Shown here in pieces: positions 1 through 7,475 of a stretch of 34,251 nt of DNA. Under the pieces are notes generated by a model. That model ran no database searches, was not told where the DNA came from, and saw only the letters and a list, made by a program, of their open reading frames with translations. Within the stretch, counting starts at the first letter, position 1, and every line of letters begins with the position of its first letter. The stretch lies in assembly GCA_022013675.1 (NCBI GenBank), contig JAKLPW010000423.1, forward strand, positions 1 to 34,251, read 5' to 3'. The position numbers and the translations under genes were made by a program. This DNA comes from Anaerolineae bacterium (GTDB lineage: Bacteria > Chloroflexota > Anaerolineae > JAKLPW01).

Positions 1-54
1 AGCCGAGAAATGATTCGGAGCCGAGAAATGATTCGGAGCCGAGAAATGATTCGG
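1..54. repeat. 18-nt tandem repeat, three exact copies at window edge
   Basis: Three perfect head-to-tail copies of AGCCGAGAAATGATTCGG. Each unit contains a CCGA/TCGG inverted pair. The array may continue beyond the window. Two plus-strand frames are open through it (SREMIR or PRNDSE repeats), so it could be the repetitive tail of a gene lying mostly outside, but nothing recognisable follows and I do not call a CDS. Confidence 0.9.
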
Positions 55-76
55 CAGATGACCCTGAACAAACACC

Positions 77-114
77 CAAGAAGAAACCAGGCTCCCCGCT
101 GAGGAAGAGCCTGG
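77..114 (-). terminator. Intrinsic terminator of the parvulin gene
   Basis: Read on the minus strand, an 8-bp stem CCAGGCTC/GAGCCTGG (87-94 with 107-114, 12-nt loop) is followed by a T-rich tract (TTTCTTCTT). It lies about 70 nt past the stop codon of the foldase gene at 184-1308 and points the right way to end it. Confidence 0.6.
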
Positions 115-129
115 TAAAAGATGCCACTG

Positions 130-162
130 CCGTAGGCTTCGACAAGACTACGGAGACTTGTC
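130..162. other. Possible H-type pseudoknot in the foldase 3' region
   Basis: Two perfect 6-bp helices interleave: CCGTAG (130-135) with CTACGG (148-153), and GACAAG (141-146) with CTTGTC (157-162). The A-B-A'-B' order is that of an H-type pseudoknot and works on either strand. It sits between the foldase stop codon and its terminator. Function unknown; chance pairing is possible. Confidence 0.3.
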
Positions 163-183
163 TTCCGGCACGAGGTCCGAGGA

Positions 184-1308
184 CTAGTAACGCTCAACCG
201 CTGGAGAGTTCATCTGCTCGTTTAGCAAAATCTGCAATGCGCTGGCTCGTTTCTGCTCCACGACGTCTTCGTCGAAGGGGCGATCATCATCTCTATCGAT
301 AAGCATGATGATGTGATGCCCGTAGGAGGTCTCGACCACATCACTGATCTCCCCGGGCTGCAAAGCGAAGGCGGCGTCTTCAAAAGGTTCCACCATACTA
401 CCTCGAGAGAACCATCCCAGGTCGCCCCCCTCGTCCTTGTTGCTCTCATCAGTGCTGTATTCACTGGCCAGTTCAGCGAAATCTTCTCCCGCTCGCAATC
501 GTTCCAGTATCTCCTCCGCCAAAGCCTTGTCGTCTGCCCCCAGGAGGATATGACGAGCTTGTACCTGTTCCCCTGATGTCTCCACTTCCTGACCCAGTGC
601 ATCACTCAGCTTCTGACGCAGAAGACCGGAACGCATCAGTTCGCGGAAATCCTCTTCCCTGAAGGTGGTCTGCTCCTCGACATTACCAACGTAATTGGCG
701 TAACTCTCCTGAAACTCTGCTTCGGTCATGAGGGCAACAGTCGGGGCCGGAGTCACCGTTACCGGGACGGTCACCGTAATCGGTGTGGTAGTAGGAATGG
801 GAGGATCGCGATCGTAGCCGAACTGGCTCTCGATCTCTAGTTGAACCTCCTCATCCGTGACCGTCAGGCCACGGCGGATAGCTTCCTGGCGTACCAACTC
901 CTCTTCGATCATTTCATCCAACGTAAGGGTTGAAATGCTCATCAGACGGGCTTCCACCTGCTGTCGTTGCTGCTGGAAATAGTCGTACAACCATTGCTGG
1001 GACTCCTCCGAGGGGTCAAACTGACGCATCTGGGCATCCAGGTTTGCCAAAAGAGCCCTGAGATCAAACCGCCGATAAAGGACTCGGCGCTGGTAATCGT
1101 CGATACGGACGACGACGTCGTTGACGGTCGCCACCGGAGATGCAGGCTTGACCACATACTCCTGATATGCTCCAAAGGCCAGCACCCCAACCACTAATAG
1201 AAATACTAGGCTGCTACCCAGCAACAACCAGAGTCGCACTCGGGACTCTCTTTCCTTTCGGGAAAGCTGCTTCTTGGTCATACGCTGGGAACTATGTTTC
1301 TTCTTCAT
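184..1308 (-). CDS. Membrane-anchored parvulin-type peptidyl-prolyl isomerase (PrsA/SurA-like)
   Basis: A 374-residue extracytoplasmic foldase expected to catalyse cis/trans isomerisation of prolyl bonds in exported proteins. A lysine/arginine-rich N-terminus is followed by one hydrophobic segment (about residues 27-49) that should anchor it with the rest outside. A SurA-N-like helical region (about 60-240) is interrupted by a proline/threonine/valine-rich insert near 170-190. The rotamase domain (about 250-350) has the family signatures QARHILL, EDFAELASEYSTD, GGDLGWFSRG and GHHIIML. The ATG at 1308 follows a GGAG-like site. No lipobox is present, unlike Gram-positive PrsA. It lies downstream of rpsR with a strong hairpin between, so it may be partly co-transcribed. 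Family assignment is firm; its client proteins are unknown. Confidence 0.9.
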   Translation of the reverse strand: MKKKHSSQRMTKKQLSRKERESRVRLWLLLGSSLVFLLVVGVLAFGAYQEYVVKPASPVATVNDVVVRIDDYQRRVLYRRFDLRALLANLDAQMRQFDPSEESQQWLYDYFQQQRQQVEARLMSISTLTLDEMIEEELVRQEAIRRGLTVTDEEVQLEIESQFGYDRDPPIPTTTPITVTVPVTVTPAPTVALMTEAEFQESYANYVGNVEEQTTFREEDFRELMRSGLLRQKLSDALGQEVETSGEQVQARHILLGADDKALAEEILERLRAGEDFAELASEYSTDESNKDEGGDLGWFSRGSMVEPFEDAAFALQPGEISDVVETSYGHHIIMLIDRDDDRPFDEDVVEQKRASALQILLNEQMNSPAVERY

Positions 1309-1362
1309 TTATCGTCTCCGAGAAAGATGGGACCCACTGAATCTCGAACGCTATACGCACAT

Positions 1363-1395
1363 AGGGCATAGGAGACGTGTATCCTCCTATGCCCT
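1363..1395 (-). terminator. 12-bp perfect hairpin between rpsR and the foldase gene
   Basis: AGGGCATAGGAG (1363-1374) pairs perfectly with CTCCTATGCCCT (1384-1395) around a 9-nt loop. It lies 29 nt past the rpsR stop codon on the minus strand. No U-tract follows in either direction, so it may be a weak terminator, an RNA 3'-end stabiliser or a processing site rather than a classical intrinsic terminator. Confidence 0.5.
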
Positions 1396-1423
1396 CATCA
1401 CTATACCATTTGCCGGGGATAGA

Positions 1424-1957
1424 TCACCTGCCCCGCGCATGCTCCGCGGAATAGGGCAAGAAGGCCAGGTGCCTGGCGCGTTTGATCGCCAAAGCTAATC
1501 GACGCTGGTGCTTGGCACAAGTTCCCGACCTACGGCGAGCCTTGATCTTGCCATGCTCGGAAACAAAATTCCGCAACAGACCCACGTCCTTGTAATCAAT
1601 AACACTGATCTTATCAGCGCAGAAGGTGCAGACCTTGCCACGACGGCTTCCGGTTGGTCGTTGGCGCCGCCTGTCTTGCGAACCACGTCCACGGTCATCC
1701 GACCGGTCACCACGGTCATCCGATCGGCCACCACGGTCATCCGATCGGCCACCACGGTCATCCGACCGGCCACCACGGTCATCCGACCGGCCACCACGGC
1801 CGCCGGAACGACCCTGATAAGAGCGAGAAGACCTTTCGGATCGCCTTGTTTCTCTCCCTGTCGCAGCGGGTTGGGTGTCTACTGCTTGATTATCATTCTC
1901 TACCAAAGGAACCTCCACAGTTCTAAACGTGGATAAACCACGATCTCTATCATGCAC
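1424..1957 (-). CDS. rpsR: 30S ribosomal protein bS18 with a long RSDDRGG-repeat N-terminal extension
   Basis: The last 73 or so residues are a normal bS18: KVCTFCADK, then [40 protein letters not shown] and a basic end. CxxC plus a later Cys/His suggests a zinc-binding C+ form. bS18 pairs with bS6 on the 30S platform, and rpsF lies just upstream (19-nt gap). The oddity is a roughly 100-residue leader of low complexity, including about five GGRSDDR heptads, giving 177 residues where bS18 is usually 70-100. The usual ssb gene between rpsF and rpsR is absent, and the extension has no visible OB-fold. The ATG at 1957 is the most upstream start; an AGGGAG about 16 nt upstream is rather distant, so a downstream GTG start is possible, but most alternatives would still keep the repeats. 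Confidence 0.92.
   Translation of the reverse strand: MHDRDRGLSTFRTVEVPLVENDNQAVDTQPAATGRETRRSERSSRSYQGRSGGRGGRSDDRGGRSDDRGGRSDDRGGRSDDRGDRSDDRGRGSQDRRRQRPTGSRRGKVCTFCADKISVIDYKDVGLLRNFVSEHGKIKARRRSGTCAKHQRRLALAIKRARHLAFLPYSAEHARGR
1689..1805 (-). repeat. 21-nt in-frame repeats encoding RSDDRGG heptads in rpsR
   Basis: The 12-mer ACGGTCATCCGA recurs at 1691, 1712, 1733, 1754 and 1775, an exact 21-nt period, with a decayed sixth unit to about 1805. Units differ only by C/T changes that keep the peptide, apart from one GDR variant. Near-identity at DNA level implies recent slippage expansion or contraction; copy number may vary between strains. Confidence 0.9.
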
Positions 1958-1976
1958 TTACCAAGAAAGCTCCCTG

Positions 1977-2267
1977 CTACACCTCATCCATGCGGACGAT
2001 CAAATGGCGCATGAGGGGCTCTGTCAATCGGAAGTCACGTTCGATTTCGCGGATGCTATCGGGCTGCAGTTTTGTTTCCAGGCGCGCGTAATAGCCTTCT
2101 CGAAATTTGCGAATGGGATATGCCAGCCGCCGTTTGCCCCATAGATCAGTTTTCGAGACTTCTCCGCTGTGATTTGTGATGATAGTCTCTACCCGCTTCA
2201 CCACAGCATGGAAGCCTTCGTCGTCTACGTTGGGCTGGACAATGAAGATTAGCTCGTAGTCACGCAT
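1977..2267 (-). CDS. rpsF: 30S ribosomal protein bS6
   Basis: A 96-residue protein, normal length for bS6, which binds bS18 and 16S rRNA on the small-subunit platform. It begins MRDYELIFIVQPN, contains the conserved WGKRRLAYPIRKFREGYY strand and ends RHLIVRMDEV. The ATG at 2267 follows a good GGAGGT ribosome-binding site. It is the first gene of an rpsF-rpsR unit transcribed from the promoter at 2431-2459 through a leader of about 155 nt. Confidence 0.96.
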   Translation of the reverse strand: MRDYELIFIVQPNVDDEGFHAVVKRVETIITNHSGEVSKTDLWGKRRLAYPIRKFREGYYARLETKLQPDSIREIERDFRLTEPLMRHLIVRMDEV

Positions 2268-2424
2268 TGGCCTACCTCCTTTCCTTGGGATTGCGCTGAG
2301 TCATCCCGATCCCCAGGCCCGAGGATCGATTACTCAGAGCGAAAAGGCACCAGATATCTCCCAATCTGGCTCCTAGCACTAATCGGTTGCCAGTAGCCGG
2401 CGACTAACATGCCAGCATCAGCAA
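2268..2424 (-). promoter_or_regulatory. rpsF mRNA leader, possibly autoregulatory
   Basis: The 5' untranslated region of rpsF on the minus strand. It can form CCAGAT/ATCTGG (8-nt loop) and, nearer the start codon, a longer hairpin built from GAGT/ACTC and CGATCC/GGATCG. bS6:bS18-binding leaders upstream of rpsF are known in several phyla, and a CCG lies upstream of the first hairpin, but I cannot match the known motif with certainty. Structure is visible; regulation is inferred. Confidence 0.35.
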
Positions 2425-2430
2425 GTCTTT

Positions 2431-2459
2431 ATTATACCATCATTGATCTCTCATGGCAA
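2431..2459 (-). promoter_or_regulatory. Sigma70-type promoter of rpsF-rpsR
   Basis: On the minus strand, TTGCCA (2459-2454) and TATAAT (2436-2431) are separated by exactly 17 nt. Transcription should start near 2424. Confidence 0.75.
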
Positions 2460-2634
2460 ATACGTAGCAGGGTCAATTTAGAGTTGCTGCTCTTGAAGCT
2501 GAAGACCAAACGCATCTGGGAACGAGAGCATGGCACACCCACGAGTGCCTCGGATGTCCTTTCTGTCTCGACTAACACCACATCCGTGATGCCCTGATCA
2601 AGAAGCAACTACCATGCGCACAAAGCGTACGGAT
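2460..2634. other. Intergenic spacer, nothing recognised
   Basis: The stretch between the divergent rpsF and tRNA-leuS promoters. No convincing gene, hairpin or repeat was seen; a 62-codon frame at 2409-2597 has no ribosome-binding site or recognisable sequence. Confidence 0.5.
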
Positions 2635-2663
2635 TTGACAAGCTGCTAGGCATGCATTATACT
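2635..2663 (+). promoter_or_regulatory. Strong promoter of the tRNA-Ala / T-box / tRNA-Ala / leuS unit
   Basis: Consensus TTGACA (2635-2640), a 17-nt spacer and TATACT (2658-2663). Transcription would start near 2670, about 8 nt before the first tRNA. No comparable promoter is visible between the first tRNA and the T-box, where only about 15 nt are available, so the T-box leader is most simply transcribed from here. Confidence 0.85.
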
Positions 2664-2677
2664 GGTGATGATAATGT

Positions 2678-2750
2678 GGGGCTGTAGCTCAGCTGGGAGA
2701 GCGTATCAATCGCACTGATAAGGCCAGGGGTTCGAATCCCCTCAGCTCCA
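2678..2750 (+). tRNA. tRNA-Ala (anticodon CGC)
   Basis: A 73-nt cloverleaf: acceptor GGGGCTG/CAGCTCC, D-arm GCTC/GAGC, anticodon stem TATCA/TGATA with loop ATCGCAC (anticodon CGC, reading GCG), T-arm AGGGG/CCCCT with TTCGAAT, discriminator A. The acceptor holds the G3:U70 wobble that defines alanine tRNAs. The 3' CCA is not encoded. It lies about 8 nt after the predicted transcription start and about 15 nt before the T-box Stem I. Confidence 0.95.
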
Positions 2751-2960
2751 CTCCATATGAAGAAAGGCTATGAGCAGGAGTAGTAGGCCATCCCCACAGA
2801 GAGCCGGGTATCATGCCAGGTGTGAGCCGGGCAAAGCGCCACTGGGGAGCGCTGCACAGGCTGAACTCGCCTGGGAGCCATGGTGGTGAAACATGGATAG
2901 CTGCCATCGCCTGGCAATCGTTAACTTGCCGTAGAGCGGATAGATCATACGTTGATTCAT

Positions 2961-3034
<74 letters not shown>

Positions 3035-3097
3035 TCATCACTGCCCGCGGAGGCAAGGCCTCTGTGATCTATCAAGCAGGGTGGTACCACGGAGCGG

Positions 3098-3124
3098 CCC
3101 TTCGTCCCTGAGACGAAGGGTTTT
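3098..3124 (+). terminator. T-box-controlled terminator before leuS
   Basis: A 9-bp stem CCCTTCGTC/GACGAAGGG with loop CCTGA, followed by TTTT. Its 5' arm overlaps the 3' strand of the antiterminator, so the two structures exclude each other. Confidence 0.93.
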
Positions 3125-3142
3125 GTGTTTTGGAGGGATCAG

Positions 3143-5935
3143 ATGGCCAAGACGACGATAGACCGCTACATACCTCGGACAATCGAGGCGAAGTGGCAGA
3201 AGCGATGGGAAGATGATCAGCTCTACCGTGCCGTCATTGACACGACGAAACCCAAGCACTACGCTCTCACTATGCTCCCCTATCCAAGCGGTGATCTCCA
3301 CATCGGCCACTGGTACGCCATGGCCCCGTCGGATGCGCACGCCAGGTTCATGCGTATGAAGGGCTACAATGTCATGTTCCCCATGGGGTTCGACGCCTTC
3401 GGCCTTCCGGCCGAGAACGCGGCCATCAAGCAAGAGATTCATCCCTATAAATGGACCATGTCCAACATCGAGAACATGAGAAGGCAACTCCGCTCCATGG
3501 GCGGCATGTTCGACTGGGAAAGAGAAGCCATCTCTTGCCTGCCTGGGTACTACAAGTGGAGCCAGTGGTTCTTCTTGAAAGCTTACGAAATGGACCTGGC
3601 CTACAGGGCATTCGCGCCGGTGGATTTCTGCCCCAATTGTAACACTACCTTGGCCCGAGAACAGGTGTGGGGAGAAGACCGGCACTGCGAGAGATGTGAG
3701 ACGCCGGTCATCAAGAAAGAACTGAACCAGTGGTTCTACCGTATCACAAACTACGCCGAGGAGCTGCTGGACTATTCCAAGATTGACTGGCCAGAACGCG
3801 TCGTCACCATGCAGAAGAACTGGATCGGCAGGAGCACCGGCGCCCAGGTCACCTTCAAATCGGAACAGGACGACGATATCATCGTCTTCACTACCCGGCC
3901 GGACACTCTATGGGGAGCCACTTTCATGGTCTTGGCTCCCGAGCATCCCCTGGTGGAGTCTCTGACCACGCCGGAGTATCGCGACGGAGTGAAAGAATAC
4001 CAACGCCAGACGGCACGACGGAGCGAGATCGAACGCTTGACGATCGAGAAGGACAAGACCGGCGTTTTTATCGGGGCCTACGCCATCAATCCTGTCAACA
4101 ACAAACGTATTCCCATTTACATCTCAGACTACGTCATGATGACCTATGGGACAGGCGCTATCATGGCCGTTCCCGCTCATGACGAGCGAGACTTCGCGTT
4201 CGCGCTGAAATACGGCCTCCCCATCATACCCGTCATCGAGCGCCAGGATCAGATGGGGAAAAGCCTCGCTCCAAAAGGCACCATGCGAGAAGGTTTCGCC
4301 GAGACGCTGGCCTCGGAAGGCTTCACTTTCACTAAGAAAAACGGAGCGTTCTACGTTACATTGGACCGCTCCCAGATAGATCGCTACATCGAAATCGCCA
4401 GGAAGTATCTCCAGCCAGGCTGTTGGAATGAAATCGTGGGGACAGGATGGTTCTTCGTGTTCGAAGACGGCGTAGTGGAATTCAACTCCGTGCAAGCTGA
4501 TCATGAGATTCTGTCTCGCTGCAAGGTACTAGAGCCAGGCGTGACGGAGTATCGAACGGTTATGGAAATGCTGTCGCAAGAGCCATTCTACACCGGCATG
4601 CTGTTCCACGCTGACTACGGAACCATGATCAACTCCGGCGAACTGAGTGACACTCCTGGCAACGACGCCGTTCAGCGGACAATAGCATGGCTGGAAGAGA
4701 AGGGAGCCGGCAAGTCCGCCATAAACTATAAGCTCCGCGACTGGCTTATCAGCCGCCAGAGATACTGGGGCACGCCCATTCCCATCGTCTATTGTCCCAA
4801 GTGCGGCACTGTGCCCATTCCATACGAAGACCTGCCGGTGCTGCTACCGGAGGACGCCAAATTCATGCCCACGGGGGAGTCTCCGCTCAAGTACCACGAG
4901 GGATTCCGATACACCACCTGCCCCAAGTGCGGTGGGCCGGCCGAACGAGAGATGGACACCATGGATACGTTCATCTGCTCGTCATGGTACTGGTATGCTT
5001 ACCTGAGTCCATACTATAAAGGCGACCAGCCTTTCGATCCCGAAGAAGGCGACTACTGGCTGCCGGTAGATGTCTACACGGGGGGCATAGAGCACGCCAC
5101 GATGCATTTGCTCTATGCTCGCTTCTACACCAAAGTGATGCGGGACATCGGGTTGATTGATCTCAATGAGCCCATGCTGATGCTCCGCAACCAAGGCATG
5201 ATCCTGGGCGAGGACAACGAGAAGATGTCCAAGTCTCGCGGCAACGTGATCGCCCCAGATAGCCTGGTCCAACGCTATGGGGCCGACGCAGTGCGAAGCT
5301 ACCTCATGTTTGGCTGGCGCTGGTACCTGGGCGGACCGTGGGATAGTCACAGCATCGAAGGAATATCGCGATTCCTGGACCGAGTATGGAATTGCGTTTT
5401 GGCGGAACCGACGAACGGTGCAAAGGGCAAGCCGTCTCAGGAGGAGATCGCCGATTTGCGACGCAAGGGCCACCAATCGATCCGCAAGGCAACCGAGGAC
5501 ATGGAGTCTTTTAGCTTCAACACCTACATTGCCAATATGATGGAGCTGAATAACACCATGCTCAAGGCCAAAGAAACTTCCTTATATGGCACGAAAGCCT
5601 GGGTGGAGGCGGTGGAGACTTTGCTGCTGCTGCTTGCTCCCCCGTGTCCCCACATCGCGGAGGAGTTGTGGGCTCGAACCGGCCGTCCATATAGCATTCA
5701 TCAGCAAGCCTGGCCGGAGTGGAATCCAGACTTGGCGGCCGAGGAGACCTTCACCCTTGTGGTGCAGATCAACGGCAAAGTCCGTGACAGGATGGAAGTC
5801 CCGGTGGACATTGAGAAGCAACAAGCCATCGAAATGGCATTGGCTAGCGACGGAGCCAGGCGATATACCCAGGGAAAGGATATCCTCAAGGTCATATACA
5901 TCCCGGGCAGGCTGGTGAACGTCGTGGTTCGATAG
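3143..5935 (+). CDS. leuS: Leucyl-tRNA synthetase
   Basis: Class I synthetase charging tRNA-Leu with leucine using ATP. At 930 residues it is slightly longer than many bacterial LeuRS. Visible parts: the HIGH motif (PYPSGDLHIGH, residues 53-56), zinc-like knuckles CPNCNTTL/CERC and CPKCGTVP/CPKCGGP, a CP1 editing domain with the threonine-rich TTRPDTLWGATF and GTGAIMAVPAHDERD, KMSKS (694-698), the anticodon-binding region, and a C-terminal domain ending GRLVNVVV. I chose the ATG at 3143 (MAKTTIDRYI) because GGAGGG lies just upstream; an in-frame GTG at 3125 falls in the terminator T-tract. Expression should rise when uncharged tRNA-Leu accumulates, through the T-box leader. Confidence 0.98.
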   Translation: MAKTTIDRYIPRTIEAKWQKRWEDDQLYRAVIDTTKPKHYALTMLPYPSGDLHIGHWYAMAPSDAHARFMRMKGYNVMFPMGFDAFGLPAENAAIKQEIHPYKWTMSNIENMRRQLRSMGGMFDWEREAISCLPGYYKWSQWFFLKAYEMDLAYRAFAPVDFCPNCNTTLAREQVWGEDRHCERCETPVIKKELNQWFYRITNYAEELLDYSKIDWPERVVTMQKNWIGRSTGAQVTFKSEQDDDIIVFTTRPDTLWGATFMVLAPEHPLVESLTTPEYRDGVKEYQRQTARRSEIERLTIEKDKTGVFIGAYAINPVNNKRIPIYISDYVMMTYGTGAIMAVPAHDERDFAFALKYGLPIIPVIERQDQMGKSLAPKGTMREGFAETLASEGFTFTKKNGAFYVTLDRSQIDRYIEIARKYLQPGCWNEIVGTGWFFVFEDGVVEFNSVQADHEILSRCKVLEPGVTEYRTVMEMLSQEPFYTGMLFHADYGTMINSGELSDTPGNDAVQRTIAWLEEKGAGKSAINYKLRDWLISRQRYWGTPIPIVYCPKCGTVPIPYEDLPVLLPEDAKFMPTGESPLKYHEGFRYTTCPKCGGPAEREMDTMDTFICSSWYWYAYLSPYYKGDQPFDPEEGDYWLPVDVYTGGIEHATMHLLYARFYTKVMRDIGLIDLNEPMLMLRNQGMILGEDNEKMSKSRGNVIAPDSLVQRYGADAVRSYLMFGWRWYLGGPWDSHSIEGISRFLDRVWNCVLAEPTNGAKGKPSQEEIADLRRKGHQSIRKATEDMESFSFNTYIANMMELNNTMLKAKETSLYGTKAWVEAVETLLLLLAPPCPHIAEELWARTGRPYSIHQQAWPEWNPDLAAEETFTLVVQINGKVRDRMEVPVDIEKQQAIEMALASDGARRYTQGKDILKVIYIPGRLVNVVVR

Positions 5936-6082
5936 GGTTGTGGAAGCAGGTTTCGGCTCTCTCCTGCCCAGATGATCCCAATAAGACCTGGGGCTGGCCG
6001 CGCAGGAATGGTTCCTGGGCAAGCGGAACCCAACCCCATACGCTGCCATCAACTGCGGAAACGCTTTATGCGACCGAACACT

Positions 6083-6114
6083 GGGGCGCATCGGATACTC
6101 ATCCGATGTGCCCC
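6083..6114 (+). terminator. 14-bp hairpin downstream of leuS
   Basis: GGGGCGCATCGGAT (6083-6096) pairs with ATCCGATGTGCCCC (6101-6114) with one G-U pair and a 4-nt loop. It lies about 150 nt past the leuS stop and just before the next promoter. Only CTCGTGTCCTT follows, not a real U-tract, so it is a probable but non-classical terminator. The rest of 5936-6145 holds nothing recognised. Confidence 0.5.
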
Positions 6115-6145
6115 TCGTGTCCTTGGGTACCGTCCCTATTCCGAT

Positions 6146-6175
6146 TTGACAAATGGAACCCTATGGCTATACAAT
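6146..6175 (+). promoter_or_regulatory. Promoter of the lipoprotein-ridA pair
   Basis: TTGACA at 6146-6151 followed by the overlapping -10 candidates TATACA (6168-6173, 16-nt spacer) and TACAAT (6170-6175, 18-nt spacer). The start codon at 6223 is about 40 nt downstream of the likely transcription start. Confidence 0.7.
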
Positions 6176-6222
6176 TGTGTTGGAAGACGGAACCTCGCAT
6201 AATCTAGGATCAGAGGTGACTA

Positions 6223-6897
6223 ATGCGTACAAAGCTATATCCTAAGAGACTGGTGTGGTTGCTGCTGGCGAGCATCATTATCCTCACCATGATGGGGTGC
6301 CTGCGTTCTCCCGATAAGGAACTTACGGAGCTAACCTATGAGGCTCCAGTCAAACTGACTGTCAAGCCCGGCGAAGACATCCCTGGGACCGACATAACCT
6401 ACATCGGAATGGGAGAGAACGACGCGGCGGAATTGCTAATCGGGGGGCAACAGGCATTCAAGCAGAAAGGGGACTCCCTCGATTGGCAAGGAACGCCAGT
6501 AAAGGGAACGAAGGTTGACCTGAATCTTAGAATTGCCTGGTATGACAGCCAGGCAATGCACGTTGTAGGTACTTCTCGGATTGAGATCGACCATCCCACA
6601 GTAACGCCCGTCACCGTGCCAGATTCAGCCCTCATGACCTACTACGCCCCCGTAGCATACGGCATGGCCACCGACGCTTTGATCCCGGGCACACTATACA
6701 GCTATGTCGGCACTACTGAAGAAGGCGCCGAACTCAGTGGAATTGAGGGCTATCCGTACCGCAAGAGTGGGGACTCCATCATATGGAACGGGAAACTCCG
6801 CGATGGGGTTTACCTAAAGCTGAACGTCCGCGTTGTCCAGTACGACGATAAGGGCCTGCGAGTTGGTGGTATCGCTACGATTGTTATCGCTCCCTAG
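6223..6897 (+). CDS. Predicted lipoprotein with two copies of an unknown domain
   Basis: A 224-residue protein of unknown function. A basic N-terminus and a hydrophobic stretch (residues 10-24) end in MMGC, a plausible lipobox with Cys26 as lipidated residue, so it should be anchored on the outer face of the membrane; lgt lies elsewhere in this window. The mature part is two copies of one domain of about 85 residues (about 34-120 and 137-224). They share the order APV, then IPGT, Y(I/V)G, GDS(L/I)xWxG, V-L-LN(L/V)R(I/V) and a final strand (RIEI / ATIVI). The pattern suggests small beta-rich folds. The ATG follows AGAGGTG. ridA is 41 nt downstream and probably co-transcribed. No family name can be given. 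Confidence 0.8.
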   Translation: MRTKLYPKRLVWLLLASIIILTMMGCLRSPDKELTELTYEAPVKLTVKPGEDIPGTDITYIGMGENDAAELLIGGQQAFKQKGDSLDWQGTPVKGTKVDLNLRIAWYDSQAMHVVGTSRIEIDHPTVTPVTVPDSALMTYYAPVAYGMATDALIPGTLYSYVGTTEEGAELSGIEGYPYRKSGDSIIWNGKLRDGVYLKLNVRVVQYDDKGLRVGGIATIVIAP

Positions 6898-6938
6898 GAG
6901 CGCCATAGCCCCTATCATCAAAGGAGATACAAAGAGCC

Positions 6939-7328
6939 GTGCCTAATAAAGAAGTCATTACAACCAAAGATGCCCCTGCTGCTATTGGGCCTTACTCCCA
7001 GGCTATTCGAGTCCAGGACTTCGTTTTCACTGCGGGACAGATCGCTATCGATCCTGCCACAGGGAAACTCGTAGCCGGCGATGTCAAGACACAGACTCGC
7101 CAGGTGCTGCAAAACCTGGCAGCGGTGTTACAGGCCGCGGGTAGCTCCATATCCCAGGTAGTGAAAACGACCGTGTTCCTGGCGGACATTCAAACGTACC
7201 CGGAGGTCAACGCGGTCTATGGGGAGTTCTTCACCGAGAGTCCACCGGCTCGTTCCGCCGTGCAAGTAGCCGCACTACCGCTGGGCGCATTGCTGGAAAT
7301 CGAGGCAATCGCAATCCGAAAGCTCTGA
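6939..7328 (+). CDS. ridA: RidA family enamine/imine deaminase
   Basis: A 129-residue cytosolic protein of the RidA/YjgF/UK114 family, which hydrolyses reactive enamine/imine intermediates such as 2-aminoacrylate released by PLP enzymes and normally forms trimers. Family landmarks are all present: AIGPYSQAI near the N-terminus, VFTAGQIAIDP, a QTRQVLQNLAAVL helix, VVKTTVFLAD, the catalytic-site ending PPARSAVQVAALPLGALLEIEAIA with the conserved Arg, and the C-terminal strand. Length is typical. The start is a GTG at 6939 with AGGAGA about 10 nt upstream. It sits behind the lipoprotein gene with no terminator visible between them. Confidence 0.93.
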   Translation: MPNKEVITTKDAPAAIGPYSQAIRVQDFVFTAGQIAIDPATGKLVAGDVKTQTRQVLQNLAAVLQAAGSSISQVVKTTVFLADIQTYPEVNAVYGEFFTESPPARSAVQVAALPLGALLEIEAIAIRKL

Positions 7329-7407
7329 TCAGGCTTACACAACAGACTTGCATAGGATGCTTTGCATAACGAGACCGGGCAACTAGCAACCTGCCAATTA
7401 GCTTCGT

Positions 7408-7436
7408 TTGTCAACCGATGATAATTCAATTATAAT
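7408..7436 (+). promoter_or_regulatory. Promoter of the S1-aconitase-ATP-citrate lyase-IDH run
   Basis: TTGTCA (7408-7413), a 17-nt spacer and a perfect TATAAT (7431-7436), about 40 nt before the S1 start codon. Gaps between the following genes are all 31 nt or less, so this promoter may serve the whole run to 15043. Confidence 0.8.
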
Positions 7437-7475
7437 GAACCTGGTCACAAAACTACTGCGAACGAGAGGAAATGT

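Noticed and set aside
1-54. CRISPR array
   Set aside because: The 18-nt units are directly abutting with no spacers, and no cas gene is nearby.
3-302. Plus-strand open frame with PRNDSE repeats running into the foldase gene
   Set aside because: It overlaps the foldase 3' end antisense, has no visible start in the window and no known domain; it may be a gene end but cannot be supported.
1508-1936. Plus-strand reading frames across rpsR, including repetitive peptides
   Set aside because: They are antisense to rpsR and open only because of the 21-nt repeats.
2925-2953. Own promoter for the nested tRNA-Ala (TTGCCG...TACGTT)
   Set aside because: Both hexamers are weak and the spacing is off; the consensus promoter at 2635 explains transcription better.
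3125-3142. Upstream GTG start for leuS
   Set aside because: It lies in the T-tract of the T-box terminator with no ribosome-binding site; ATG 3143 has GGAGGG and matches normal LeuRS N-termini.
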